Shown: positions 54,144 to 64,000 of the stretch, in pieces | How the letters are laid out: every line of letters begins with the position of its first letter | Position numbering within the stretch: the first letter of the stretch is position 1 | DNA from: Pleurotus ostreatus/Saccharomyces cerevisiae fusant | Taxonomy: Eukaryota; Opisthokonta | Assembly (NCBI GenBank): GCA_024196135.1 | Contig: JAMQCK010000051.1 | Coordinates: 59,824-123,823, forward strand | DNA: 64,000 nucleotides | Reading direction: 5' to 3' | Notes under the pieces: model-generated | Database searches by the model: none | Seen by the model: the letters and a program-made list of their open reading frames with translations, nothing else | Told to the model about the DNA's origin: nothing | Translations under genes and position numbers: made by a program

Positions 54144-56400
54144 ATGTTCGTCGCCATTTGGTCCGCGCTGCTGTTGTTTTTCGGCGGGATATATGCGCTG
54201 GTGCAGACCGCGCTCGTCGGGCGGCCAAATTGGTCGTCGAGGATGCCGTGGTCGAACTCGGACTTCCCTCCCCCTCCGCCTGATCAAGGCCAGCACCCTG
54301 CACAAGATCCGATCCAGGCGAATCCGCCGGCGGTGGCGGCGGACTGCTTCCCCGGGCTGGGCTTCAAGATGCCGGACAACGTACCGAATACAACGGACGG
54401 GTGGTGGTGCGACTACGCGGACGAGTATGCGTTCGTGGGCTTTAGCTACGAGGTGACCGCTTGTGAGTGCTCTCCGCAATCACCCCAGAATTGCGCTCAC
54501 CCGTCCTCAGGCCAGTCTCTAGCGCGCTTAACGCGCGAGTTCAAGGACATCCGGACGCGCTTTAATGGCCGCTACGTCCGCTTGTATGGCGCTTGGTGTG
54601 TCGGCGATCCTCGCCTAAATGAAGCGCGCTAACCACTACCCTCGCTTCCTCCCACTAAATTCATGCTACTCATCCGACTCGACGACATCCTGAACGCCTA
54701 ACGAACGCCACCGTGTACTAACCTCGACCTCATCCGCCTCGATCATCTACCTCCGACCAACAGCGATCGCGAGAATTTCTAGTGAGTGCAGTATTGGACT
54801 CGCATATATGCGCTTTTTGACCGAGTTTTGCACAGCGACGACGTCGTTGAGGCCGCCTGGGAGGCAAATGTTGGCGTGCACGCGTTGGTTTGGGTGAGTG
54901 CTCTTACGATTCACGAGAATTAGTCTTCCTGCTTGATTGCAGTTCCCGGACTACATACATGCTCTTCTTCTACATCTTCGTTCCGATCGTCTTCTCTGCG
55001 CGCACGATACTGACCGTACTACCTCAGTTCGGATTTGACGGCACCGACGAATGGAAAGGTCGGCGCGACGCGGTCTTCAACACCATACAGAACAACCCGA
55101 AAGCGCGCTTCGTGACGCGAGTGCTGCAGTTTGTGAGTAGGAAGATCTTCTCGTTACTTTTTCCGTCTCCTCCCCCCATTCCATCATGGCAGCTTGTGCT
55201 TTGAGGCTCGCCTTCACACGCGTATCACCTCCTATGCGTCTCTGCAGCTCCGTGTATACCCACGTCTTGACGGCTGACCCCACTCGCAGGGCTCTGAACC
55301 GCTCTACGACTGGGTTCTTACGCCAGAGCAACTCGCCGCGCAAGTGAACAAGGCGAAGAAGGTGCTGAACCCGCTGGGAGTCAACGTGACGATCTCGGAA
55401 GTGAGTGCCGATTTGGTCCAAAGTCCAATTATCTCATCCCAACAACGATCTTTCCTGCTCATTCCTTCATGCTCGTATACTGACGCATTCCTCTTAGATG
55501 GCCTACGGCTACCAGGAGCACGACAACGCGAAGCCGGTGATGGATGCGATAGACCTCATTGACGCACATATGCTCCCGTTCTTTGCGCAGGATACGAGTA
55601 CGGGTGAGTGTGTTGTTTTGATCGTTCTTATATCTCATCTCTTCATGGCGCTCGTTCCCCTCACCCTTCATTGTATTCCTCGCCCCTCCCTTCATAGCAC
55701 TAGTCATCCCTCCCCCTTTATCAATGAATCGAAGTCCCGACGCTAATTGCTCGCGCAGCTAACAAGAGTTGGCCGCTCGTCATCCGTGACATCAACTGGT
55801 TCTTGGAGAATGGGCAAGGGAAGAAGATGTATTTGAGTGAGGTGAGTGGGTCTCTCTGGGGGGACGTGGATGAGCTTGGAGAAGCCCGATGAGCTCTGAT
55901 TGGAATGCGTCGGACGAGCGATGACTGACACACACCTCAGAACGGCTGGCCTTCCGAGACCTCCGAGGGCGTGCAGCCCAACAGCCCCGACGCGGTCGCG
56001 GACGTGCAGAACGAGCAGGTGAGTTGGCAATCTCGAGTCGGCTCATGGTCGACTTTTCCTCAACTCCTGCTACGCGGCTCACCTCGCCTTCTAGGACTAC
56101 TTTGCCCTCCTCGACCGCCGCTGCCCGTACTTCAAGCGGATGTCCATCGGCTGGTTCGCGCATATATACGCGGAGTATATGGAGCCGGGGTACGGCGTGT
56201 ATGGCCTGAAGGATGGGGAGAAGAAGGGGGCGAATGGTGACGAAGACAGTGACGATGAGTTTGACGTCGTCGCAGGAGGTGAGGGCGCTATGGGAGGAGG
56301 CGCATACGGACTTGCCGGCCATGGGGGCAAGGGCGGGAAGAAGAAGACGGGCGGGGTGGGCAATTTGAAGATTGCGTTCGCGCCGAGGACGGAGTGTTGA
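54144..56400 (+). CDS. Glycoside hydrolase family 17 beta-1,3-glucanase/transglucosylase
   Basis: The start MFVAIWSALLLFFGGIYALV is a signal anchor. After a Pro-rich linker comes CFPGLGFKMPDNVPN, then a TIM-barrel spread over many short exons: FVGFSYEVTAC, RYVRLYGA, NVGVHALVWFGFDG, FGSEPLYDWVL with the probable acid/base Glu, MAYGYQEHDN and MYLSENGWPSETSEG with the nucleophile Glu. The acidic and Gly-rich tail ends KIAFAPRTEC. This is the Scw/Bgl2-like layout. It probably remodels cell-wall beta-glucan at the cell surface. Several introns at 54460-55960 have clear GT-AG borders. Confidence 0.88.
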
Positions 56401-56728
56401 GGGGTCTGGACCAGTGGTGGGTGCGTTGAGTATGGATGGGAAGCTGTTTTTCTGATTTGGTCTGCAGGGATACTGATTGGATAATGAACATTCGCTGCGC
56501 GTGTAGTTGTAGCTGTATTTGTACGTGTTCTTCGCTCTCGTTATATACCTGGGCTTTTTGAGGCAGGGTAGGTCTGGCGCTGAGGATCTGCGAGGATGGG
56601 CACATGTAGGTCCAATCCGTGCGGGTTGTAGGTAGTTGCTCGTCCGGCAAGTGCCGTGAAGGCGCGTCTAGTCACGTCACAGACGCGCTCTGTCACGGTT
56701 GTCCCGGACTTGCCTTCGACCAACAACA
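56401..56728. other. Intergenic
   Basis: 3' flank of the GH17 gene and promoter of the next gene. Nothing else is seen. Confidence 0.35.
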
Positions 56729-57649
56729 ATGTCAAGGTTAGCGTGTATACTCATACTTCATCCTCGGTGTGCTTAAGCTACTTTAATTCTTCTAGGAAAG
56801 CGTACATATTTGACATCGAGCTCGACGGCTCCCGCGACCCAGTCATCAAGCGCACGGTCGAAGTTCCCGCGTCGTACACCTTCCAAGAACTACACTACGT
56901 CCTTCAATATGCATTTGCCTGGCAGAACTACCACTTGCACAGCTTTACATTCCACGAGCCGCTGCCCCCGCCGCCCACCGACGGACGGTTTGTGCCGCGC
57001 ATACCTAAGGAGGCGTTGCGGATCATCGGCGAGGAGGATGATTTCGATGACTTCTTGGGACCCGCACCGCTGTTGGATAAAAAAGTCAAGCTTTTGGATG
57101 TATATGGCGCGAGGGGCCGCTATCGCAAGCGCGTCGTGCAAGAGGGAGCAATTCCGCCTACGTTGTATGAATACGATTTCGGGGTGAGTTATGGTCGTTT
57201 TGGCTCGCTGTTGTGGCGACATACGCTGATGTGGCAACGCAGGATTGCTGGGAGCACACGATTACTTTCAGGGGAGAGAAGACCGCTACCGCCAATCGAC
57301 CCATCTTCACCGCAGTCGCTGGTGAGAATGGCAGTTTGCTTGGTCTTGCGCTTAGCTCACGCACCCAGGATATCCTCCTGTTGAAGATTGTGGTGGATTG
57401 AGTGGCTGGGAAGGCGTCAAGAAGGCCTTCGCGGCGGCAAATCCGACGCCGGACCAGTTTGAGCGTCGTAAGTGGACTGTCGGCGTCATGGGCTTGATTG
57501 AGTGCAGCGACCCCATCGCGGTCGGGGACGTTCCGTACAGCCCGCTAAACGAGGTGGACATCGACAAGATGAACGACGAGGAGAGGTGGGAGCGGCATCT
57601 CAGTGCAGAGCGTGAGGCGGAGGCGATGAGAAATGAGGGTTGGTTCTGA
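56729..57649 (+). CDS. PRiA4_ORF3-fold (TnpR-like) protein
   Basis: A tiny first exon (MSR) is joined to KAYIFDIELDGSRDPVIKRT. Then come FQELHYVLQYAFAWQNYHLH, LYEYDFG | DCWEHTITFRGEK and AVAG | YPPVEDCGGLSGWEGVKKAF, the hallmark blocks of the plasmid pRiA4b ORF-3-like domain. The protein ends EAEAMRNEGWF, about 255 residues. The domain is common in bacterial mobile elements and scattered in fungi, where its role is unknown. Three introns are predicted at 56737-56796, 57184-57242 and 57322-57367. Confidence 0.85.
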
Positions 57650-57790
57650 GCTGAGGCGCTCGAACGTTGAACACACGGTGTGCAGATCTTTCGCCTGATG
57701 TACTAGCTTATCTACTCGGTTCGTATGCATACTACTTGATATGCAAAGACCCATGCTGGTACATCGTGTTTTACCACTTTCCCGCTTCGT
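57650..57790. other. Short 3' gap between convergent genes
   Basis: Only 141 bp separate the two stop codons. No feature is recognised. Confidence 0.35.
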
Positions 57791-60146
57791 TCAAGTGTTC
57801 GCAGTCGCTCGCGCCACCTCCTTCATATCATCCTCTGCCTTCCAGAGTTCGTGTCTCTTCGGATTGAACTCGGCAGCGGTCGCAAGCTCTTCTGACGTCA
57901 CTCCATATTCTTGCTTGAACTGCGCCTCAAGCGCGCCCATGGCGTTTGGGAATTCGGCCTTGAGCAAACGCGACACTGAGCTGAAAAGGTAGGCCACCGC
58001 GGATCTGTCTCCCGACTCAATGGCTACACAGTCACGTCAGTGAACATCGCTCCAGGACAAGAGCGTCGACATTCACCTCGACGGCGAGCGGCGAGAAGGC
58101 TTCGGCGGAACAAGGCTTTGTAAGACTAATCAGCGAATTTCGAGGACACCTCACAAACCGACATACGATAACGCTGACCCATCGCGAGATCGTCGTATGG
58201 AGCGGGCCTAAAGACCTGTAAATCACTGTTAAGTCTCGAGCGTCCAAACCAAGGACGTGACGCCTCGAGATTTCCTCACCACATAGTCTGCAAACGGCGG
58301 CTTTCGCAGGAACTCGACCTGCCGCTGAAGCGCAGCAGGGGCATCCCAGCTCTGCGGCTGCGGGACCCACGGCGCCTTCTGCTGCACAACACCGCGAGCG
58401 CCTCCTATAGCGACAGCGCGCAGAGCGCATGCTGTTTCTTCATCTGTAGGAGGGCGTATGTCGCCTGGGGTGATACTGCAGTCGATGCTCGTGAGCTCAT
58501 ACTCCTTGCGAAGCTGCGACCGGAAAGCGTCGAGGGGGATGTCGTGCTGTTGGAGATATGGCTTGAGGATCGTGTATAGCTCGCTGACAGAGCGCTCGTC
58601 GCCGTCGCGGAAGGCTAGGCGGGATGCTGTCAACTGCGCCGGCCACGCTGAACTCGATGGACTCTCACCTCGTCGGCGTACTACCATGAATAGCTCGCGC
58701 TCGCAATCTATGCGCGTGTCAACAATGCATTCGAAAATATGATCTGTGACGAGAAAAATGTACCGTCATTGAGCAAGAACGGCGTCTCTTCCAGAAGCTA
58801 GGCACGGATTAATGACAAGCGCATACTGAGCAGGTACGGCCGGATGAGCTCACGACATAGTCGGCATAATAAGGCGGCGTCTGCACGGTCTGTATCTGCT
58901 TCAAAAGCAGAGGCGAGCGCTCGAAGCCCGGGGCAGGCTGTGGGACCAGATCGTCCTGGAAACGAGGCCCGCGCGCGCGATGCGCGGCAAAGTCGATAGC
59001 CGGGAGGTTCGTCAACGCCTTTCCACAAATTTCCTTGTGCGGAACGGGCTCGCCGGTCTTCCAATCCTTGACTTGGCATTCCCTGGTCCATTACAGTCAG
59101 CGAAAGCTCGAAAAGCGCCTCTACGCTATAGCTCACCGAGAGCAATACTCGACGGTCCGGCCGACCTTGCGGCATTTGGGGCAGCGCCTCAGAGGAGCCC
59201 CTCCGCTTTCTTGGATGGCCTCCGCCGTTCGGCGGCACGCTTCGCAGTAGTGGTTTGACCGATTATCTGCGATTTGCGACTGCCTTATATCTCTGAACAT
59301 CTCGCGGTATTCATCGTCACCCATCGTCGCCTTATACATCTCTCTCAGAGCCTTGGGAAGATCACGCTTGCGCGAGCCCGCGGGTCCGCGAATCACATTC
59401 CCGCGTTCGGCTTCGCCATACTGTTGAAGGTCCGATCAGTTCAAGTCAAAGTCGAGACGATCATGCGCGCTCACTATAGCAAGCAAAGTCCGCCACACCA
59501 TCATGGAAATGTAAAACGTCCGCTCATAGAGATGGCGCTCTATGTCGATCTCGGGCAGATATCGTATGAACGTGTCCACAGTGGCGTTCACGACCATGAT
59601 AGGAGTGGTAATCTTGTTCTCGAGATCGTTCGAGGCGAAGCGAAGGACGAGGGCCAAGTATTTCTCTGGCTGCGACGAGAGGCTATCCAGCGTGAGTTCT
59701 GGACACCACTTGCGGCACATGCCGAGGTCCGCCCCATATACCGTGCATGCCGTGAATAGGCCCTCAAGGCAGAACTCGCGACGCTGCGCGACCGTGAAGG
59801 ATGTCCACTTGTTCTCGAGGTCATCGCATCGTAATCGTAGGGTGGCTTTGAACACAAGGTCGTTCTGCAGGTCGAGGATGTCTTTCACGAGCAGTGAGTG
59901 GCCGTAGGCGAGTAAGTTCTTCGGTTCCGCTAGCGAGGGAGGCCCAGAGTATCGCAATTGCGGGCCCTCATAGAAGGCGACGATCGCCCTTTCCCAGCTG
60001 TTGTTCCATTGCTCACGAGGTTGGTCAGAATTGGGACCGAAAACGGCAGTGTACAAGTTCATGCTGGCGGCTGAGTTCTGGGCGCGATTGATGGTAGAAA
60101 GCAACCTCGAGAGGCCTCGTTGCACCGCATACCAGGCGATGTACAC
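57791..60146 (-). CDS. MYND-type zinc-finger protein
   Basis: A large first coding exon (from about 60146 down to 59470) includes FTACTVYGADLGMCRKWCPE. Next comes the MYND finger CEACRRTAEAIQ...RRCPKCRKVGRTVEYCSR | ECQVKDWKTGEPVPHKEIC, split by an intron, then several short exons ending ELWKAEDDMKEVARATANT. MYND fingers bind proline-rich peptides; agaricomycetes hold many such genes of unknown role. The start is unresolved: at 60146 the frame has no ATG, an upstream ATG (about 60260) runs into an in-frame TAG, and the first internal ATG is at 60062. Confidence 0.75.
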
Positions 60147-62432
60147 GTTTGCGTTGACCTAAGACCCAAGGACGCTGTCGGGAGTCACGATGCCGATTGT
60201 GCGGCTCAGTTCCGGAGAGAAGGTTCGGTAATTACTAGCTAAATGGCCGTTCGGCATGTACGAGACCTGCGAGCATGCAGCCAGCCAAGTCGGAAGAAGT
60301 TGGCTACTTAAGAATGTGCCGAAAAACGTGAATTGAAAGCGGGTCAGCGCGTAGCGCGCACATCACACATGTCATGGGGGTAGGAAGAGGACGGTCAATG
60401 CGTGGTGGGGGTCAATGAGAAGCGCATAGAGTAGGCAACACACAGAGAGGTGGGATAATTGCAGCGGCGCGAAGCAGAGATCGAGCGGGACGCGCATCGC
60501 GCGCGGGAGCGATTGGCTCTCGCACGTCGAGAGCGCGTCCGAACACGTCGCGGGGAGTGATGATGACGAGATGGTGAGGAAAGGGATGGTGCGCGCTGAA
60601 TAACAGCAGGTGGAAATGTAATAGAAGGGCAGTGGGGGTCGCAAAGGGGGAGGTTGGATGTGGCGTGCGATATAGGGGAAGGGGAGATTCGAGCGGGGCG
60701 AATGCGGACGTGGGGCACGGACAACCCGGCTTGGCCGTCATCAAAGGCGGGGATGTTGAGGGCGGGGTTGCACCAGAGCGCGGGAAGCCGCGCGCTACGT
60801 GCCTGGAAAGGGTTCGTGAGGTAGTTGCTTGTAGTGCTATTCACACCTCGCGCCATCGTGCATTATCTGAGGGCGTGGGCACGGTAGGGCGGGGCGATCA
60901 ACGGAGCTCGTTGCGCGTGCCAGCACTTCGCGCTCGTATGCGGTCACTAGTCATTGCGGACGCATGAAAACATGTTAGCGTCGTCTAGGAATATTGGGCG
61001 TAATCACGCACCTTGAATCCTCCTCCTCGCGCCGTTATCGTCACCGCGGCACATCGTTGTGATCACGTTGTTATGCATGCCCGAGTGCAATGCGATTTTT
61101 CGACGTAAATTTTGAAGGATAGGGAGCACGCGACAGGATAGCGCAGGAATAACAAAGCGATGGAGGAGAGAGGAGGGCGATGGTGGGCGGTGGTGGTGTT
61201 TGAGACCAAGCAGCGCAGGCCGGAAATGATGCCGGTAACATCGGGCCGGCACCTGAAGGTCCCGCGGCAAGCCCCGAGACAGCAATGAAAGCCTTGCAGT
61301 CTGTCTGATAGCACGAAACTTCTATGATATACACTTAGACGTATAGAGAGCTCCCTTGAATATTTTGGTCAAATTTGACTGTGGAGGGCAGTCGCTACAA
61401 CAGTTTGAACGGCCCTGTCGAATGTTGAGGCTGTGCAGACAAACTCGGACCGAACGCGCACGTGGAAAGTCGGAGGCGGTAACGTAGGTACCAGAGCTGG
61501 AGTGAGCGTGATTTCTAGAAGAATGGAATGGATTATACAAACAAGTACACAGGAATTTTTCTGACCGTTTACAAGCACAGGAAAGGATATAAAAGAGCGA
61601 ACGATTCCATTCGGAGATAACGTTGATGAACCGCTTTGACGTCTGATGGTGATGACGGTCACCGAGGTAAGACGAACGAGCCTGACAAGCAGGTCTCGTA
61701 ACTAGGTTAAGCGACGCCATAGCCAGGAAGTCCGTTGAGAGATGTAACTCAGAGAGCAGCGGTCCATGCGTTATGCGCCTGAGCGTGGTGGCTCGCGAAT
61801 GTGGATGCCTGGTCTAAGGAACGTTGTGCCATCAATTTGTATTTGTGGCCAATGACCGTCAACAAGTGCGATCCAGCGCCACATATTGCCATTCGATGCT
61901 TCCTCTCGACCCCCATGTCGATTATCCAGGTTCGTCCCCTGCGATTTCGACCTCAACTACTCGTGTATCTCAAAGCTTTGATTGAATGAATGCGATACGA
62001 TTCCCCCCGTTATATGGTGCACGACGGGTCCTGGCGAGATCTAGGCGGTGGGTCACCTCAATGGCACGGAAACCACGCCACGCAGTCTCGACAGGCCCCA
62101 AATGAGGTGACGTCTTGCTCTTCCCGTAGGAACTTTGACGTCGCGGTTTGGGCCTGGGGTCCAGGCTAGACATTAGGTTACTCACAAGTCTCTCAGGATA
62201 TACCTCGTCTCAGTTTGGGTTGCATGCGCACTGGGCCAGCGGCTGGCTCCACGTCTGCTCGACTATCGTAGCCTTACATCTTAGTGCAGGTGGTGTACTT
62301 CGTTTTGCAGGGCGATCAAATCGCTTGGGTTCCAAGTCTGACACGAAGCCGTTCTGGCATGCGAAGGATTCGAACTTGGACGGGGCCATAACGGATCAAC
62401 AATCGCCATGTTTCTCCTTGCAAAGACTATCG
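60147..62432. other. Gene-poor interval
   Basis: About 2.3 kb with no supportable gene. Purine-rich stretches (60360-60700, 61160-61200) create long but unconvincing minus-strand frames. Confidence 0.45.
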
Positions 62433-62686
62433 CACCACACCTGGGATTCGATATTCCCCGGCGAATACTGCAGGAATTTTGTGTGCCGATTCTGAATAAG
62501 CGAAGCATAAAGGCGGCGGGTCGATTGTGGTCTTATGGGTGGCATATCAATCGGTACGGCCTCCGATTGGCTGGGCCTCGATATGCCCTTTCAATCGACC
62601 CGCGGTCTTTATCGAAGATTGATTCAGAATATTCCCTCAATAAGCGTGCAGTATGCGCCGGGGAATACCGAATCCCAGGTGTGGTG
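62433..62686. repeat. 254-bp imperfect inverted repeat
   Basis: The left arm starts CACCACACCTGGGATTCGAT (62433) and the right arm, read on the minus strand from 62686, starts CACCACACCTGGGATTCGGT. Pairing continues with gaps through TATTCCCCGGCG-ATACTGCA, GGGTCGATTG and GGCATATC to a centre near 62560. No coding frame explains it. Confidence 0.75.
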
Positions 62687-63271
62687 TCGCTTCCTTCCGA
62701 CGCTCATGGCGCGTGGGCATGACGCTGAACTGCGAGCCTGCGCGATGGCCTTCTTAGAATGACTCAGCACCTTACACACTGATGTTGATGAATAGGAGTA
62801 TCAAGAGGACACTCGCAGAGTGTTCACTGCGGCAGTGACCAGCGCTCTCCGTTATGAATGGCAAGCTTTGGCGCTCTCCTGGGGAGGGTCTTCATATGGG
62901 GAAGTCCCATCCCATATCCCACTTCCATCTTGACGCTACCCCGATAACGACGACGGATATAGGCCAATATCGATTCACAAGGACCACACCCGCCACGATG
63001 CAACACCTACTACGCTGGACTATACCTGACGCCGCGCTCACAAGTATCCAAGGAGAGGTCCGTTGTGGAGCAAATCCCAGTATACCTGTACTGGCTAGGT
63101 ACTCGGGCATGCTCTATGCTCAGGCTGCTAGGAGTATGCACCCTCGCGACGTTCATTTCCTCGGTCGATTTAAGACGTCCCCAGAGGTCTTCCGCTATCA
63201 GACTCACTCTGCGCTCCCCCGCATACCTGCTCTGACTCGGACATCCCACAGAACCACAGTCCTACGACAAC
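62687..63271. other. Intergenic upstream of STAND fragment
   Basis: No feature is recognised. Confidence 0.35.
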
Positions 63272-63679
63272 ATGCCTATCGCTCAGCCCGCTCTGGAACC
63301 GCGTCGGCACAAGCACCGTGACTTGTCGGAGTGGTTGCTTGGTCGCCCGCGTGACCCCACTACGCGCGACGCGTCCGCGGTTGCTCAGCTGGTCCTGAGC
63401 GCCGCTCCCGCCAACTTTCTGGTACCAGCCATACCGCAACGCGCGCCTATAGCGACAGCCCTTTCGTCGCTCGCGGTCCAAGTTGCGGTCAATGTTGGGA
63501 CCTTGGCTCCACAAGTGATACCTTTGTCGGCGCACTCGCCAACGGCCTTCAGCTCCAACTCCGACGACCCTATGGCTGACCTGTGGAAGGACGCTGTCGC
63601 GGAGTACAGGCTCAAGACGGGCATCGACATCACATCGCCCTCAAATGCTAACTTTTCTTCGGCGCAAGCGGTCTTCGAC
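63272..63679 (+). pseudogene. N-terminal exon of a STAND protein (Goodbye-like domain), cut by an LTR
   Basis: The open frame begins MPIAQPALEPRRHKHRDLSE; its last part, DDPMADLWKDAVAEYRLKTG followed by IDITSPS, resembles the start of the fungal STAND N-terminal Goodbye domain. Such proteins normally continue with NACHT/NB-ARC and repeat domains and act in non-self recognition or cell death. Here the frame reaches VFD, and the next bases (TGTTGA) are the first bases of an LTR, giving a stop. The rest of the gene is not in the window; it may lie beyond the retroelement. Confidence 0.6.
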
Positions 63680-63944
63680 TGTTGAGCATGCGGGGAAGCG
63701 CGCCTAGCAGCTTACCTGGTGGTAAGGAGCTTGATATGAGGCAAGCGCAGAGGTAGGTAAAGACCTGTTATTCTGGAGGGCAGAGAGGGCCTCCTTATAT
63801 ATGTACAGGATGATAGGTAGCATGTGATAATGCAGTGGACAGGTAAACAATAAACATATGATGTCGTAATGTGTGTCCACGTGTGTCCATGTGTCCGTCA
63901 TGTGATACGTGAGTCATAACATGTGACAGGCCAGATGTCCAACA
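63680..63944 (-). mobile_element. LTR of a retrotransposon (3' LTR, minus orientation)
   Basis: A 265-bp segment bounded by TGTTG and CAACA. On the minus strand it reads TGTTGGACATC...GCTCAACA, with a TATA box (ATATATAAGG) near 63793-63803. Directly before its minus-strand start lies a polypurine tract, as expected for a 3' LTR, so the element body would extend rightward past 64000. The 5 bp before the LTR on the left are TCGAC, the candidate target duplication. Confidence 0.7.
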
Positions 63945-63955
63945 CTCCCCCTCGC
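63945..63955 (-). other. Polypurine tract next to LTR
   Basis: On the minus strand this reads GCGAGGGGGAG immediately before TGTTGG, the usual priming tract for plus-strand synthesis in LTR elements. Confidence 0.55.
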
Positions 63956-64000
63956 TAAGTATCGCGGTCATAGCGTACGCAAGCGGTAGTCTTCATCGGC

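Noticed and set aside
60372..60856. Minus-strand frames rich in Pro and Ser
   Set aside because: Caused by a purine-rich plus strand; no conserved domain or exon logic.
62340..62375. GGATTCGAACTT resembling a tRNA T-arm
   Set aside because: No matching acceptor, D-arm or anticodon arm at the right spacing.
1..64000. CRISPR arrays, bacterial operons, rRNA genes
   Set aside because: The sequence is clearly eukaryotic with spliceosomal introns; no regular direct-repeat array or rRNA segment was seen.

Overview
This window reads as nuclear DNA of a filamentous basidiomycete, probably a mushroom-forming agaricomycete. Genes are intron-dense, with many introns of about 50-60 bp carrying a CTGAC/CTAAC-like branch site. 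Gene families typical of agaricomycetes are present: DUF6535 membrane proteins, F-box proteins, a MYND-finger protein, a Goodbye-domain STAND fragment and UstYa-type (DUF3328) proteins. All gene models were built by eye, so exon borders are predictions.

Layout. (1) Positions 1-1013, minus: 5' part of an Rlm1/SRF-like MADS-box regulator. (2) Positions 1944-12096: a compact secondary-metabolite-like locus with two UstYa-family oxidase genes on the minus strand and seven small plus-strand genes (A-G). Each small gene encodes a signal peptide followed by short units. In A-F the units mostly start with a dibasic site and often end in Trp-x-x-Glu-Asp, and nearly every unit is its own exon bounded by phase-0 introns. 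This is the most striking content. It looks like a family of Kex2-processed repeat (RiPP) precursors beside candidate modifying enzymes. (3) Positions 12409-16567: a small mitofissin (Atg44/DUF1748) gene and a flavin monooxygenase that could be a cluster edge gene. (4) Positions 17064-32045: DUF6535 protein, basidiomycete multi-pass membrane protein, long coiled-coil protein, CoA-type Nudix hydrolase, long disordered poly-Pro protein and C2H2 zinc-finger protein.

(5) Positions 32046-48000: a gene-poor stretch with a 166-bp MITE, a zinc alcohol dehydrogenase, a frameshifted F-box gene with its intact paralogue about 9 kb away, an MFS transporter, a secreted pectate lyase and a truncated, frameshifted DAPA aminotransferase. 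(6) Positions 48461-60146: SDR, a second DUF6535 gene with a frameshift, GH17 glucanase, a PRiA4_ORF3-fold protein and a MYND protein. (7) Positions 60147-64000: gene-poor, with a 254-bp inverted repeat and a STAND N-terminal exon cut by an LTR whose retroelement runs off the right edge.

How the genes may work together: the inferred pathway is precursor secretion, Kex2 cleavage at the Lys-Arg sites and UstYa-type oxidation of the released peptides, with the monooxygenase and MFS transporter only as possible accessories. The rest looks like ordinary core genes mixed with fast-evolving accessory families and transposon debris. I saw no rRNA, tRNA or CRISPR.
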